From contig JAFLBR010000020.1 in NCBI GenBank assembly GCA_017303795.1, positions 32,086-96,085 of the forward strand: DNA of 64,000 nucleotides, written 5' to 3'. The stretch comes from Cytophagales bacterium. GTDB lineage: Bacteria > Bacteroidota > Bacteroidia > Cytophagales > Cyclobacteriaceae. The notes under the pieces were generated by a model. The model did no database searches, was not told the origin of the DNA, and worked only from the letters and a program-made list of their open reading frames with translations. The position numbers were made by a program, and so were the translations under genes. Positions 34,644 through 43,627 of this stretch are shown here, piece after piece (positions within the stretch are counted from its first letter, which is position 1; every line of letters starts with the position of its first letter).

Positions 34644-36632
34644 ATGTTCATGCAATTGCGTAGGGTTTTATTTTTTCTTGTTTTGATAACCAGCTTTGGC
34701 GTTCGCGCACAGCAGCAGGATAAGGAACAGGCGCGCCAGTATTACGAAATGGCCACCGAGATTATGACCAGCACCCGCGCGGTAGATGATGCCCGCGAGT
34801 TGATGGTTATTGCTGCCAACTTCGATACCACCAATCTGAAAGCCAATACCGAAGCCGGTATTATGCACATCCGCACTATTCAAAAGGAGCAAGGGGCTAT
34901 TTATCTGCTACGGGTATTTAGGCAAAGTCCAAACTTCCGGTTCGATCTGGAGTACCAGATTGGATTGAGTTATCAGTATGGGTTGAAGTTTGATAAAGCC
35001 ATGGAATTTTATACCAAGTACCGTTTCAAAGTAGATAGGAATGCTAATTACAAGGGTAAAGATCGAGTAGACATAAAGGAGGTAAATCGCAGAATGCAAG
35101 AATGTGCTAATGGTAAAGAGTTTGTAGCGTCAGAAAAATCGCTGGCTATTACCAACATCGGGCCTCAGATTAATTCTGAACTTGATGATTACGCCCCGGT
35201 AGTAAATGCCGATGAAACCGAAATGATTTTTACTTCGCGTAGACGCGATGGCAACCTGAACGAAAACGTAAGTGACGACAACCGGCCTTTTGAAGATATT
35301 TATGTTAGCAAGCGTGAAGGAGGCAGTTGGCAACCTGCTACTAATATCGGCCCAATTGTGAACACAAAACACAACGAGTCTAATATTGCTTTATCGCCAA
35401 ACGGCAACACGTTGTTCATCTATCGCGATGGTGTTGGCGATGGTGATATTTTTACCAGCACACGCCAGCCCGATGGCACGTGGACTAAACCTATTCCATT
35501 GCCGGGCGCAATCAATTCATCATTTCGGGAGTCGTCTATCACTATCAATAAAGATGAAACCATGCTTTTCTTTGCGAGCGAAAGACCCGGTGGGTTAGGC
35601 GGCATTGATATTTATTCTTGCATCAAAGACAAAAAAAATCAGTGGACTATCGTGCGCAACCTTGGGCCAGGTATCAATACCGAGTTTGATGATGATGGGC
35701 CTTTTATCGATTACGATGGTAAAACACTTTACTTTAGTTCTAAAGGTAGAAAGGGTATGGGGGGCTACGATATTTTCAAAGCCACGCTAATGAATTTGGA
35801 GAAACGTGAATGGACTGAACCTGAAAATCTGGGTTACCCGATTAACACACCCGATGATGATATTTTTATTGTAGGCACAGCCACACCAAACCGGTTTTAT
35901 TATTCATCGGTGCGTAATGATGGGGTTGGATATTCCGATATTTATCTGATCTCAGAAAAAGAAAAAGCTCCTGAAACAGCAAAGCTACCCGAGAAGAAAG
36001 GGGTGCAGCCAATCCAATTTATATTGGAAGTTGTAGATGCAGAAACCAAACAACCGGTTGAGGCCAAAGCCCGCATGCGCGGTGTTGATAACACTGCTAT
36101 TGGCTCGGCTAGTCTGGGTACAGGTATGTTTGAATTTGGTGTGATGTCAACCGTGCCGAAAGAGTACACGGTATCCATTGAATTGGAAGGCTACATTTTT
36201 GAAAACGTAAAAGTAATGCTGGGTCGGGCAACCGAAGAACCACAAACCGTTAATCGCAGGGTGTTGCTGCGCAAAGTAGCCATTGGCGAGATTTCAGCTT
36301 TGCGCCACGTGTTCTTTGATTTTGGTAAAGCTACTTTACAGGAAGCATCGTTCGAAGAATTGAACATGATGGTAACCATGATGAAGCAAAACCAATCCAT
36401 GCAAGTGGAAATTGGCGGCCATACCGATGATGTGGGCAGCGATACCTTCAATAAAAAACTTTCGCAACAGCGTGCCGATGCGGTAAGAGTTTATCTAACC
36501 AATAATGGTGTTGCCGGTCGCAGAATAAAATCCATTGGTTATGGCGAAGAACGCCCCATCGTATCTAACGATGATGAGTCCGGAGGCCGCGAAATCAACC
36601 GCAGAGTTGAGTTTAAAGTGATTGCGAAATAA
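34644..36632 (+). CDS. TPR-PD40-CRD-OmpA protein, PorE-like (probable T9SS component)
   Basis: A 662-residue outer-membrane-associated protein. After a signal peptide (FMQLRRVLFFLVLITSFGVRA) come TPR-like helices (to ~150), a beta-propeller of PD40 repeats (e.g. DETEMIFTSRRRDG, NGNTLFIYRDGVG, DGKTLYFSSKGRKG), a carboxypeptidase-regulatory-like domain (FILEVVDAETKQPVEAKA) and an OmpA C-terminal domain (IGGHTDDVGSD.., EINRRVEFK). This order is that of PorE of the type IX system, which binds peptidoglycan. The in-frame ATGs at 34644 and 34650 fit better than GTG 34623. Related PD40-OmpA proteins also exist, so PorE identity is likely, not proven. Confidence 0.78.
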   Translation: MFMQLRRVLFFLVLITSFGVRAQQQDKEQARQYYEMATEIMTSTRAVDDARELMVIAANFDTTNLKANTEAGIMHIRTIQKEQGAIYLLRVFRQSPNFRFDLEYQIGLSYQYGLKFDKAMEFYTKYRFKVDRNANYKGKDRVDIKEVNRRMQECANGKEFVASEKSLAITNIGPQINSELDDYAPVVNADETEMIFTSRRRDGNLNENVSDDNRPFEDIYVSKREGGSWQPATNIGPIVNTKHNESNIALSPNGNTLFIYRDGVGDGDIFTSTRQPDGTWTKPIPLPGAINSSFRESSITINKDETMLFFASERPGGLGGIDIYSCIKDKKNQWTIVRNLGPGINTEFDDDGPFIDYDGKTLYFSSKGRKGMGGYDIFKATLMNLEKREWTEPENLGYPINTPDDDIFIVGTATPNRFYYSSVRNDGVGYSDIYLISEKEKAPETAKLPEKKGVQPIQFILEVVDAETKQPVEAKARMRGVDNTAIGSASLGTGMFEFGVMSTVPKEYTVSIELEGYIFENVKVMLGRATEEPQTVNRRVLLRKVAIGEISALRHVFFDFGKATLQEASFEELNMMVTMMKQNQSMQVEIGGHTDDVGSDTFNKKLSQQRADAVRVYLTNNGVAGRRIKSIGYGEERPIVSNDDESGGREINRRVEFKVIAK

Positions 36633-36707
36633 ATCCGAAACCAAATTTCAGTCTTGCTGTTTTTATCCTGTGTGTTGGGTATATGCATCTGGCACACCTA
36701 AATTCAG

Positions 36708-36715
36708 TACTTTTG
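36708..36715 (+). promoter_or_regulatory. Putative -7 box for ubiE-porT
   Basis: TACTTTTG matches TAnnTTTG, about 20 bases before the TTG start at 36737. No clear -33 box. Confidence 0.4.
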
Positions 36716-36736
36716 ATCCTTTAATTCATCCCGATC

Positions 36737-37459
36737 TTGACTGTAGTACCGTATAAAGAAGATAATGCTGGCAAAAAACAACAAGTTGCCCGCATGTTCG
36801 ATTCCATCAGTGGTAAGTATGATTTTCTAAATCATTTCTTAAGTCTGGGTATTGATATTCGATGGCGCAAAAAGGCTGTTAAAATGCTGGCCGAAGGAAA
36901 TCCCAAAGTAATTCTGGATGTAGCTACCGGCACTGGCGATTTTGCAATCGAAACGTTAAAACTTTCGCCCACGCAGGTTATTGGTGTAGATATTTCGGAA
37001 GGCATGCTGGAGGTTGGTCGCCAGAAAATGAAAGCCCGCGGTTACGATCAGATCATTGACATGCGATTGGCAGATTCTGAAAATCTTCCGTTCGAGGAAA
37101 ATAAATTCGATGCCGTAATCGTTGCTTTTGGTGTGCGTAACTTCGAAAATCTGGAACGTGGCCTTGCGGAAATGAAACGAGTATTAAGACCGGGTGGTCG
37201 AATGATTGTACTGGAGTTTTCAAAACCTCGCGCATTTCCATTCAAACAACTGTATAATTTTTATTTTAAATTCATTTTGCCTAAAATCGGACGATTGATT
37301 TCACAGGATAAGGCCGCTTACACCTATTTGCCCGAATCTGTGCAAGCTTTCCCCGATGGCCCCGAGTTCGTTACCATACTCAACCGATTAGGATTTAAAC
37401 AAACGGCATGCAAGTCACTCACATTCGGAATAAGTTCGCTGTACTCAGCTACAAAGTAA
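36737..37459 (+). CDS. ubiE: Demethylmenaquinone methyltransferase
   Basis: A 240-residue SAM-dependent C-methyltransferase completing menaquinone synthesis. SAM motif I is VILDVATGTGDFA, motif II ADSENLPFEENKFDAVIVAFGVRN and motif III RVLRPGGRMIVLEFSKP; the opening MTVVPYKEDN is typical of the phylum, which confirms the TTG start at 36737. The gene overlaps porT by 52 bases. Confidence 0.95.
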   Translation: MTVVPYKEDNAGKKQQVARMFDSISGKYDFLNHFLSLGIDIRWRKKAVKMLAEGNPKVILDVATGTGDFAIETLKLSPTQVIGVDISEGMLEVGRQKMKARGYDQIIDMRLADSENLPFEENKFDAVIVAFGVRNFENLERGLAEMKRVLRPGGRMIVLEFSKPRAFPFKQLYNFYFKFILPKIGRLISQDKAAYTYLPESVQAFPDGPEFVTILNRLGFKQTACKSLTFGISSLYSATK

Positions 37460-38145
37460 TTGTAGTTGGTGTGCTGATGTGCCTGCCCTTGTTAACACAG
37501 GCGCAAGTGTTTAAGTGGGCACGCCAGAATAATCCTAACTATGACGAACGCCTGATCAGTTATGGCTTTATGATCGGCCTGCACACCACTGCATATCAGG
37601 TTAAGTATGCGCCCCAATTTATTACGCAGCAGTTTGATACGGTACATTCCGTAATGCCTCAGTTTTCGCCAGGGTTTTCATTAGGCTTTCTGGTTAACTA
37701 CCGGGTAAATGAATTTCTGGACTTGCGCATAATGCCTAAAGCTGGTTTCTACACGCATCGACTTCAATACAACTACACCGATGAAACCACCAGGCAACAA
37801 TTTGTAGAAACTACGCATGTTGAAATGCCTATTCTGTTAAAGTACAAATCGATGCGCAGAGGCAATGTGCGCATGTATATGATTGGCGGCATAACGCCCG
37901 GTTTTGAATTATCGGGCAAGAATGATATTCAGGCTTCATCTGCTGTGTTGGATATTCGTAAGAACAATTTACAATTAGAAGGCGGTCTCGGATTTGATTT
38001 CTATTTTCCCTTGTTCAAGTTCTCGCAGGAAATTCGATTTGCCCGCGGCATAGTAAACATGCTCGGGCCCAATACCAGTATTTACAGCGACCCGATTCAG
38101 CGATTGAATACCAACACCATTGCGGTGTATTTTGTGTTTCAGTAA
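37408..38145 (+). CDS. porT: PorT-like outer-membrane protein, T9SS
   Basis: A 245-residue predicted outer-membrane beta-barrel. It has a signal-like N-terminus (IVVGVLMCLPLLTQA-Q) and strands such as FSPGFSLGFLVNYRVNEFLDLRIMPKAGF, ending in an aromatic-terminal strand (TIAVYFVFQ). Adjacency to ubiE is a conserved arrangement for PorT, a type IX secretion protein essential for gingipain export in Porphyromonas. The start lies 52 bases inside ubiE in another frame, indicating tight coupling; a downstream start is not excluded. Confidence 0.82.
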   Translation: MQVTHIRNKFAVLSYKVIVVGVLMCLPLLTQAQVFKWARQNNPNYDERLISYGFMIGLHTTAYQVKYAPQFITQQFDTVHSVMPQFSPGFSLGFLVNYRVNEFLDLRIMPKAGFYTHRLQYNYTDETTRQQFVETTHVEMPILLKYKSMRRGNVRMYMIGGITPGFELSGKNDIQASSAVLDIRKNNLQLEGGLGFDFYFPLFKFSQEIRFARGIVNMLGPNTSIYSDPIQRLNTNTIAVYFVFQ

Positions 38146-38185
38146 GCCACTTTCAGGCTTACCTTTACCGCTCTAATTTGTTATT

Positions 38186-38941
38186 ATGTCAAAACGAATT
38201 GCATTAATTACCGGAGCCACTTCGGGTATAGGCGAAGCCACTGCACGGTTACTGGCCGCCAATAATTTTGATCTGATTTTATGCGGGCGTAGAAAAGATC
38301 GGCTACACAAACTATCTGCTGAACTGGCAACGCTTACGCGGATTCATACACTTGCGTTTGATGTTCGCGATCAGAAGGAGACAACAATACAACTTACTTC
38401 CTTACCGGATGACTGGAAAGACATTGATGTGTTGATTAATAATGCCGGTAATGCACATGGATTAGATTCCATTCAGAACGGAAGTGTGGAGGATTGGGAT
38501 GCGATGCTGGATATTAACGTGAAAGGTTTATTGTATGTAACCAAAGCAATACTTCCGGTAATGGTGCAACGTAACAAAGGCCACATTATCAATATCGGAT
38601 CAATAGCCGGTAAAGAAGTATATGCCAATGGAAATGTGTATTGTGCCAGCAAGTTTGCAGTAGATGCGCTTACCAAAGGCATGCGCATCGATTTAAATGC
38701 GCACGGTATTAAAGTTACGGGCATTCATCCCGGCATGGTAGAAACTGAGTTTTCGTTGGTGCGCTTTAAAGGCGATACAGAGAAAGCTGCTAATGTTTAT
38801 AAAGGCGTGGAAGCTTTGCGTGGCGAAGATATTGCCGATTTAATTCTCTTTGCAGTTACCCGGCCCGCACATGTAGTAGTGGCCGATTTAGTGGTGTTGC
38901 CCACCGCCCAAGCCAGTGCCACCGTAGTAAAGCGCTTGTAA
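38186..38941 (+). CDS. SDR-family NAD(P)-dependent oxidoreductase, YdfG-like
   Basis: A 251-residue short-chain dehydrogenase: cofactor site TGATSGIGEAT, NNAGNAHG and the catalytic YCASK. The C-terminal block (HPGMVETEFS.., RPAHVVVADLVVLPTAQAS) is that of the YdfG/YMR226C 3-hydroxy acid dehydrogenases that oxidise serine and related hydroxy acids with NADP. Follows porT by 40 bases and could be co-transcribed. Confidence 0.9.
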   Translation: MSKRIALITGATSGIGEATARLLAANNFDLILCGRRKDRLHKLSAELATLTRIHTLAFDVRDQKETTIQLTSLPDDWKDIDVLINNAGNAHGLDSIQNGSVEDWDAMLDINVKGLLYVTKAILPVMVQRNKGHIINIGSIAGKEVYANGNVYCASKFAVDALTKGMRIDLNAHGIKVTGIHPGMVETEFSLVRFKGDTEKAANVYKGVEALRGEDIADLILFAVTRPAHVVVADLVVLPTAQASATVVKRL

Positions 38942-38976
38942 TTTTGAAAAATCCCTCATAGGAGAAACTATAAATT

Positions 38977-39031
38977 GCGTCAGTTTAGTGACGGAATTTA
39001 TGTAATTTCCGTCAGTTAACTGACGGAAATT
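38977..39031. repeat. Palindromic operator-like region
   Basis: A perfect 28-base palindrome occupies 39004-39031 (centre ..gtcagtt|aactgac..). About 26 bases before it lies a second, imperfect dyad with the same arms (cgtca..tgacg, 38977-38996). Together they look like a double operator just upstream of the DUF4143 ATPase. Confidence 0.85.
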
Positions 39032-39034
39032 TGA

Positions 39035-39042
39035 TACCTTTG
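39035..39042 (+). promoter_or_regulatory. -7 box of the DUF4143 ATPase gene
   Basis: TACCTTTG is a perfect TAnnTTTG box only four bases before ATG 39047. The transcript would start at or next to the ATG, i.e. be leaderless. The palindrome 39004-39031 covers the expected -33 area. Confidence 0.5.
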
Positions 39043-39046
39043 GCGC

Positions 39047-40186
39047 ATGGATTATCAGCGGGTATTAACAAAATTAGTGCAAAAGGCATGGGTTCCCGGC
39101 AAGGTGGTTGTACTACTGGGTGCCAGGCGAACCGGAAAAACCTTTTTGGTAAATCAACTGATTGAATCGGTGGGTACACAAAAATGCCTGCTTCTGAATG
39201 GTGAGGACATGCTGGTTCAACAACAACTTAGCCAACGTTCGGTTTCAAATTACAAACAATTTGTTGCAGGCTACAAGTATCTGATAATTGATGAAGCTCA
39301 AAAACTACCAGAAGCCGGTTTAATTTTAAAATTAATGGTGGACGAACTGAAGGGACTGAGAATTCTGGCAACCGGTTCGTCTATGTTCGATCTCAACAAT
39401 AAACTGGGTGAACCTTTAACCGGACGAAAAACTGAGTTCAGATTATTTCCGTTGGCACAATTGGAGTATGCTCAGTTTGAAGATGCGTTAGCGCGCCAGA
39501 AGCTACTGGATGATAAATTAGTTTTTGGATGTTATCCCGAAGTATCAAATCTGCGTACGGCCAAACAAAAACAGGATTACCTGCGCGAGTTAACCAGTGC
39601 ATATCTGTATAAGGATATTCTGGCGCTTGAAAACCTGCGCAATGCGGATAAAATTTTTAACCTGCTGAAACTGATAGCATGGCAGGTAGGGCATGAGGTT
39701 TCGTTGGAAGAGTTGGGACGGAATCTTCAGATGAGTAAAAACACGGTAGAACGGTACCTGGATTTGCTTACCAAAGTGTTCATATTATTTAAGGTAGATG
39801 GCTTTAGCCGAAATCTCCGCAAGGAAATAGTAAAGACCAAGCGTTGGTACTTTCATGATAATGGAATTCGTAATGCTATTGTAGCAAACTTTACAACCTT
39901 TTCGCAACGCGAAGATTCAGGCTTGCTGTGGGAAAATTATCTGGCAGGGGAGCGATTAAAAGTACAGCATTATCAGCGCATACATGCCAATAATTATTTT
40001 TGGCGTACGCACGACAGACAAGAAATAGATTGGGTTGAAGAAAGAGCTGGCAAACTTTATGGGTTTGAGTTTAAACTCGCTAAGAATAAGGTGAAAGCTC
40101 CCAAAGCATGGAAAGACGCATATCCTGATGCAAAGTTCACTGTTGTCAACAGACAGAATTTCGATGCTTTTGTGTTTAAGAAATAG
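39047..40186 (+). CDS. AAA ATPase with DUF4143 domain
   Basis: A 379-residue P-loop ATPase: Walker A LLGARRTGKTFLVNQ (residues about 21-36), Walker B YLIIDEAQKLPEAG, sensor ILATGSSMFDLN, then a winged-helix segment (LQMSKNTVERYLDLL) and a C-terminal DUF4143 endonuclease-like domain (IDWVEERAGKLYGFEFKLAKNKVK). These are common, poorly understood proteins of the STAND/AAA_14 type. The gene is solitary, preceded by a striking palindrome, and its neighbours (SDR, redoxin) do not explain it. Confidence 0.88.
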   Translation: MDYQRVLTKLVQKAWVPGKVVVLLGARRTGKTFLVNQLIESVGTQKCLLLNGEDMLVQQQLSQRSVSNYKQFVAGYKYLIIDEAQKLPEAGLILKLMVDELKGLRILATGSSMFDLNNKLGEPLTGRKTEFRLFPLAQLEYAQFEDALARQKLLDDKLVFGCYPEVSNLRTAKQKQDYLRELTSAYLYKDILALENLRNADKIFNLLKLIAWQVGHEVSLEELGRNLQMSKNTVERYLDLLTKVFILFKVDGFSRNLRKEIVKTKRWYFHDNGIRNAIVANFTTFSQREDSGLLWENYLAGERLKVQHYQRIHANNYFWRTHDRQEIDWVEERAGKLYGFEFKLAKNKVKAPKAWKDAYPDAKFTVVNRQNFDAFVFKK

Positions 40187-40188
40187 AT

Positions 40189-40743
40189 TTACTTCCGCCT
40201 GATTGTACACCCGGAAGCGCGTTGATTGGCAACTTCAATTTTTTGTCCGGCCAATAATTTTTCAATCGCATCTTTTAAAAAGGGTTGCTTCACATCTTTG
40301 GCAACCTGCGGGTTATCATCAATCGCACCGCTGTAAACTAAATTCAGTTTGCCACTAGCCTTTGAGATCAGAAAAACTTCTGTGCTTTTGCGTGCGCCTA
40401 AAGCTTCCATCGCAATCTGATCTTTATCGGCCAGGTATGGCACGTTAATATCCTTGTAATGAATAGCCATTTGTTCTACACTTTCCTGTGGCTCCTGATT
40501 GGAGTTGATAAACACAAATTGAATCTTACCCGCATACTGTGTAGTAAGTTCTTTCAGCCTTTCTTTATAATAATTATCGAAAGGACATTCGTGGCTTGTA
40601 AACACCACCGCTACTGCTGAGCCTAAACCTGAAAGCGTTACCGCCTTACCATCTTTTGTATTGGTAAGCGAAAAATCTTTTATCTCTTGTGCGCTCAAGG
40701 CATTTGCTACCAGAAACAAAATTAAAACCATCAGATTCTTCAT
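40189..40743 (-). CDS. Secreted redoxin/thioredoxin-fold protein
   Basis: A 184-residue protein with signal peptide MKNLMVLILFLVANALSA-Q and a redoxin fold: VAVVFTSHECPFDNYYKERLKEL, FVFINSN, YLADKDQIAMEALGARKSTEVFLI. The usual CxxC is reduced to a single Cys (HECPFDN); a second Cys occurs in the ASGCTIRRK tail. It may be a periplasmic peroxidase/reductase-like or scaffold protein rather than a disulfide reductase. Downstream of the PPTase gene by 6 bases, same operon. Confidence 0.85.
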   Translation of the reverse strand: MKNLMVLILFLVANALSAQEIKDFSLTNTKDGKAVTLSGLGSAVAVVFTSHECPFDNYYKERLKELTTQYAGKIQFVFINSNQEPQESVEQMAIHYKDINVPYLADKDQIAMEALGARKSTEVFLISKASGKLNLVYSGAIDDNPQVAKDVKQPFLKDAIEKLLAGQKIEVANQRASGCTIRRK

Positions 40744-40749
40744 AACATT

Positions 40750-41373
40750 TTAAATTTTAGTACAAACCAACACATAATCCGGTTGAATGCGATAGTGCAG
40801 CGGAAGTTCTCGGGTGAAGCCGTTAATATCGATAGTTCCTTGCAAATCGCCCATACGTGCCAGATCAAATGGCTTTACACTAAGATGATCTGCAAAATGA
40901 AGGCCACGTTTTCCATACGATTTATATAACGCTTCCTTAGCGCACCAATACACGCAATGTTTTACTATGTCTTGCCCCGCATCGGCAAGTTCGGCTGTAG
41001 CCAGAACGCGGGGTGCAATATTCAATAACTTTTTTTTGGGTTGCTCAAGATCAATACCCACTTCAAGATTCAGATCAATTTGAGCGGCTACGTGTGGATA
41101 AGAATGCGAAATTGAAATATGATGTGGATGTTGTATAAGCGAAGGTTTACCAAACTCATTCTTCTCCAAACCATAAAAGTTGAGACCACAATTTTCAACC
41201 AGCTCTTTTAGTAAAGCCCGGCCCGCCAACCACTCCAGGCGTTTGGGGTAGCTGGCAATTGTGTTATCAATAACTTCGCCACTTGCCTGCTGTAGCTCTT
41301 CTTCCGATTCGGTAATAAACCAAAGCGCCCAGCCACTTTGTGCATTGTCTTTTTGTAATTTCATTAAGGGCAT
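40750..41373 (-). CDS. 4'-phosphopantetheinyl transferase superfamily
   Basis: A 207-residue enzyme that attaches phosphopantetheine to acyl or peptidyl carrier proteins. The pattern ..VGIDLEQPKKKLLNIAPRVL.. supplies the metal-binding Asp and WCAKEALYKSYGKRGL the catalytic Glu/Lys region, typical of Sfp-like PPTases. The frame starts at ATG 41373; ATG 41364 is equally possible. The only visible partner in the operon is the redoxin, so its carrier protein is probably the general fatty-acid ACP. Confidence 0.85.
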   Translation of the reverse strand: MPLMKLQKDNAQSGWALWFITESEEELQQASGEVIDNTIASYPKRLEWLAGRALLKELVENCGLNFYGLEKNEFGKPSLIQHPHHISISHSYPHVAAQIDLNLEVGIDLEQPKKKLLNIAPRVLATAELADAGQDIVKHCVYWCAKEALYKSYGKRGLHFADHLSVKPFDLARMGDLQGTIDINGFTRELPLHYRIQPDYVLVCTKI

Positions 41374-41427
41374 TGGTTTCTCTCGCTTAATCCTACAATT
41401 TTGGTAAAATTTTTGAATTAATCACGC

Positions 41428-42360
41428 ATGTCGCCCATTCAGGTTAGCAAGTTGCACGCATTTACCGGCCACAACGATTGTGTTTACACGCTTGCGTCTT
41501 CTGTTTCTGATTCTGTTTTCTTTTCGGGTGGAGGCGATGGCATGGTGGTGAAGTGGGATCTTACCCAACCCAACCAGGGCGAACTGATTGCGCGGTTACC
41601 CAATTCGGTGTATGCGCTGCATCACGATAAAAAATCTAACCTGCTTATTGCCGGTCATAATTACGAAGGCATTCATCTTTTGGATTGGCAATTGAAGCAG
41701 GAAGTAGGTTCGTTGAAATTAACCTCTGCAGCCATCTTCGATATTGTTACAACAGAAGATGATATTCTTGTTGCAACTGGCGAGGGTATGATAATAATAG
41801 TGGATCGAAATGATCTTCGGATTAAAATGAAACTTGCGCCATCCGAAAAAAATGCACGTATATTGGCCATCAATCCAAAAGTGGACGAAGTTGCTGTGGG
41901 TTTCAGCGATAATTTTATCAGGGTGTTTTCCTTGCGGGATTATAAATTGAAATATGAATTTAAAGCCCACGAGAATTCCGTGTTCGCGTTAAGCTATACA
42001 CCCGATAACAATTTTCTGATCAGTGGCTCGCGCGATGCCCACTTAAAACTTTGGGATGTAAATTCAGCTTACCGGCAGGTTAATGAAGTAGCAGCACATC
42101 TATTTGCTATCAACCATCTAACGTTTAGCCCTTCCGGGGAATATTTTGCCACGGCCAGTATGGATAAATCGGTAAAAGTATGGTTGGCCAGCGAAATGAA
42201 ATTGCTGAAAGTAATTGACAAAGCCCGCCATGCCGGGCACGGTACTTCGGTTAATAAATTGCTGTGGACTAACCATCAGAACCAACTCATCAGCGCAAGC
42301 GATGACCGCTCTATTTCAGTTTGGGATGTGCGTTTTGCTCAGCCAAATTTGCCCGCTTAA
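41428..42360 (+). CDS. WD40 repeat protein
   Basis: A 310-residue beta-propeller with recognisable WD40 blades: VFFSGGGDGMVVKWDLT, FLISGSRDAHLKLWDVN, YFATASMDKSVKVWLAS and LISASDDRSISVWDVR near the C-terminus, each ending with W-D/W-L. No catalytic domain, signal peptide or membrane segment. A cytoplasmic scaffold for protein contacts is likely. Divergent from the PPTase gene across 54 bases. Confidence 0.88.
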   Translation: MSPIQVSKLHAFTGHNDCVYTLASSVSDSVFFSGGGDGMVVKWDLTQPNQGELIARLPNSVYALHHDKKSNLLIAGHNYEGIHLLDWQLKQEVGSLKLTSAAIFDIVTTEDDILVATGEGMIIIVDRNDLRIKMKLAPSEKNARILAINPKVDEVAVGFSDNFIRVFSLRDYKLKYEFKAHENSVFALSYTPDNNFLISGSRDAHLKLWDVNSAYRQVNEVAAHLFAINHLTFSPSGEYFATASMDKSVKVWLASEMKLLKVIDKARHAGHGTSVNKLLWTNHQNQLISASDDRSISVWDVRFAQPNLPA

Positions 42361-42381
42361 GGTATTTCTGATAAAAATTTA

Positions 42382-42389
42382 TACATTTG
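42382..42389 (+). promoter_or_regulatory. Possible -7 box for divIVA-folB
   Basis: TACATTTG matches TAnnTTTG, about 98 bases upstream of ATG 42487. It would leave a long leader; the -33 is poor. Confidence 0.3.
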
Positions 42390-42486
42390 ACTGTGGATTA
42401 ACGTTATAGCTATCAATATCTTAAACTTTGATAGCCATTTTTTAAACTGATACCATTTTTTTAACTTGTAATTAAACCACGCCCGT

Positions 42487-43206
42487 ATGAAAATTACACC
42501 GCTGGAAATCCGTCAGAAAGCTTTTGAAAAAGTACTTCGCGGCTACGACAAAGATGAAGTGAATGCATTCTTGCTAACCCTTTCGCAGGAATGGGAGCGC
42601 GTACTGGATGAAATGAAAGAACACCGCATGAAGTCGGAAGCAACCGAACGCGAAGTGTCTAAACTACGGGAAGTAGAAAGTTCGCTATACAAGACGTTAA
42701 AAACTGCAGAAGATACCGGAGCCAGTGTAATCGGGCAGGCTAACAAAACAGCCGAATTGATTTTGAGAGAGAATCAGCTTATGGCCGATTCGATGCTGAA
42801 CGAAGCCAAAACAAAAGCAAAAAATACCATTGAAGAAGCTGAAATGCTTTCGCGCCAGATGCTGGATGAAATGGAAGAACGTTTGAAAACACTGGGCCAA
42901 CATTATAAAACACTTGAATTGCATCGCGATAATCTGCTTTCGGATTTAAAACGGATGGCGGGCGAAACCCTTGACCGCGTAGAGCGTGCTAAATCAGCTT
43001 CGCGCGATTTCGATCCGGATCAACATCTGGCATTGGCGAAACGCGAAAGCAAAAAGGCATTGTTCCCCAATGCCGAATTAGAAAACGAAATAAAAAAATC
43101 GTTGGAGCAACCAGCACCCATGGTTATCGAAACGGTAAAAACAATTACCATCGAAACGGCTTCCGTGCAGCAATCCCAACGCTCTTTCTTTGACGATATT
43201 CAATGA
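42487..43206 (+). CDS. DivIVA-domain protein
   Basis: A 239-residue protein beginning with the DivIVA signature MKITPLEIRQKAFEKVLRGYDKDEVNAFL, which binds curved membranes, followed by a long coiled coil (about 40-160) and a variable tail ending QRSFFDDIQ. DivIVA proteins mark poles or division sites in Gram-positives; in Bacteroidota the role is less studied, probably in cell-shape or division. It overlaps folB by four bases (ATGA). Confidence 0.9.
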   Translation: MKITPLEIRQKAFEKVLRGYDKDEVNAFLLTLSQEWERVLDEMKEHRMKSEATEREVSKLREVESSLYKTLKTAEDTGASVIGQANKTAELILRENQLMADSMLNEAKTKAKNTIEEAEMLSRQMLDEMEERLKTLGQHYKTLELHRDNLLSDLKRMAGETLDRVERAKSASRDFDPDQHLALAKRESKKALFPNAELENEIKKSLEQPAPMVIETVKTITIETASVQQSQRSFFDDIQ

Positions 43207-43565
43207 CCGGTAAAGTTGCGCTGGAAGGTCTCGAGTTTCATGCCTATCATGGAGTGTATCCGCACGAGCGCTCTTCCGGAAATAAATTTGAAGTAGATGT
43301 GGTAGTGCAAACCGAATTTTCTGATTCGGCTTTTCAAGACGACCTGAGCGGAACTGTTAACTACGAAGATCTTTACGCTATTGTAAAAGATGAAATGGCC
43401 AAGCCTTCCAAACTTTTGGAAACAGTTGGTTATGCCATTGCCAGTAGAACGCTAGAAGCTTTTTTTGAAGCACAAAATGTGGAGGTACAGATTTCTAAGT
43501 TCAATCCGCCTATTGGCGGAGTATGCAAGAAAGCTACGGTTACTGTTAGTAAGGCCCGGAGTTAA
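43203..43565 (+). CDS. folB: Dihydroneopterin aldolase
   Basis: A 120-residue folate-pathway enzyme that cleaves dihydroneopterin to 6-hydroxymethyl-dihydropterin and glycolaldehyde. The N-terminal LEGLEFHAYHGVYPHER and the C-terminal QISKFNPPIGGVCKKATV match the FolB active-site segments (including the conserved Lys). Translationally coupled to divIVA. Confidence 0.93.
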   Translation: MTGKVALEGLEFHAYHGVYPHERSSGNKFEVDVVVQTEFSDSAFQDDLSGTVNYEDLYAIVKDEMAKPSKLLETVGYAIASRTLEAFFEAQNVEVQISKFNPPIGGVCKKATVTVSKARS

Positions 43566-43627
43566 TTTAGTTTCTGGGTAAAGATTGGCAACCTTTACTT
43601 TCAACGCAAACAAAGGTTGTAAACCGT

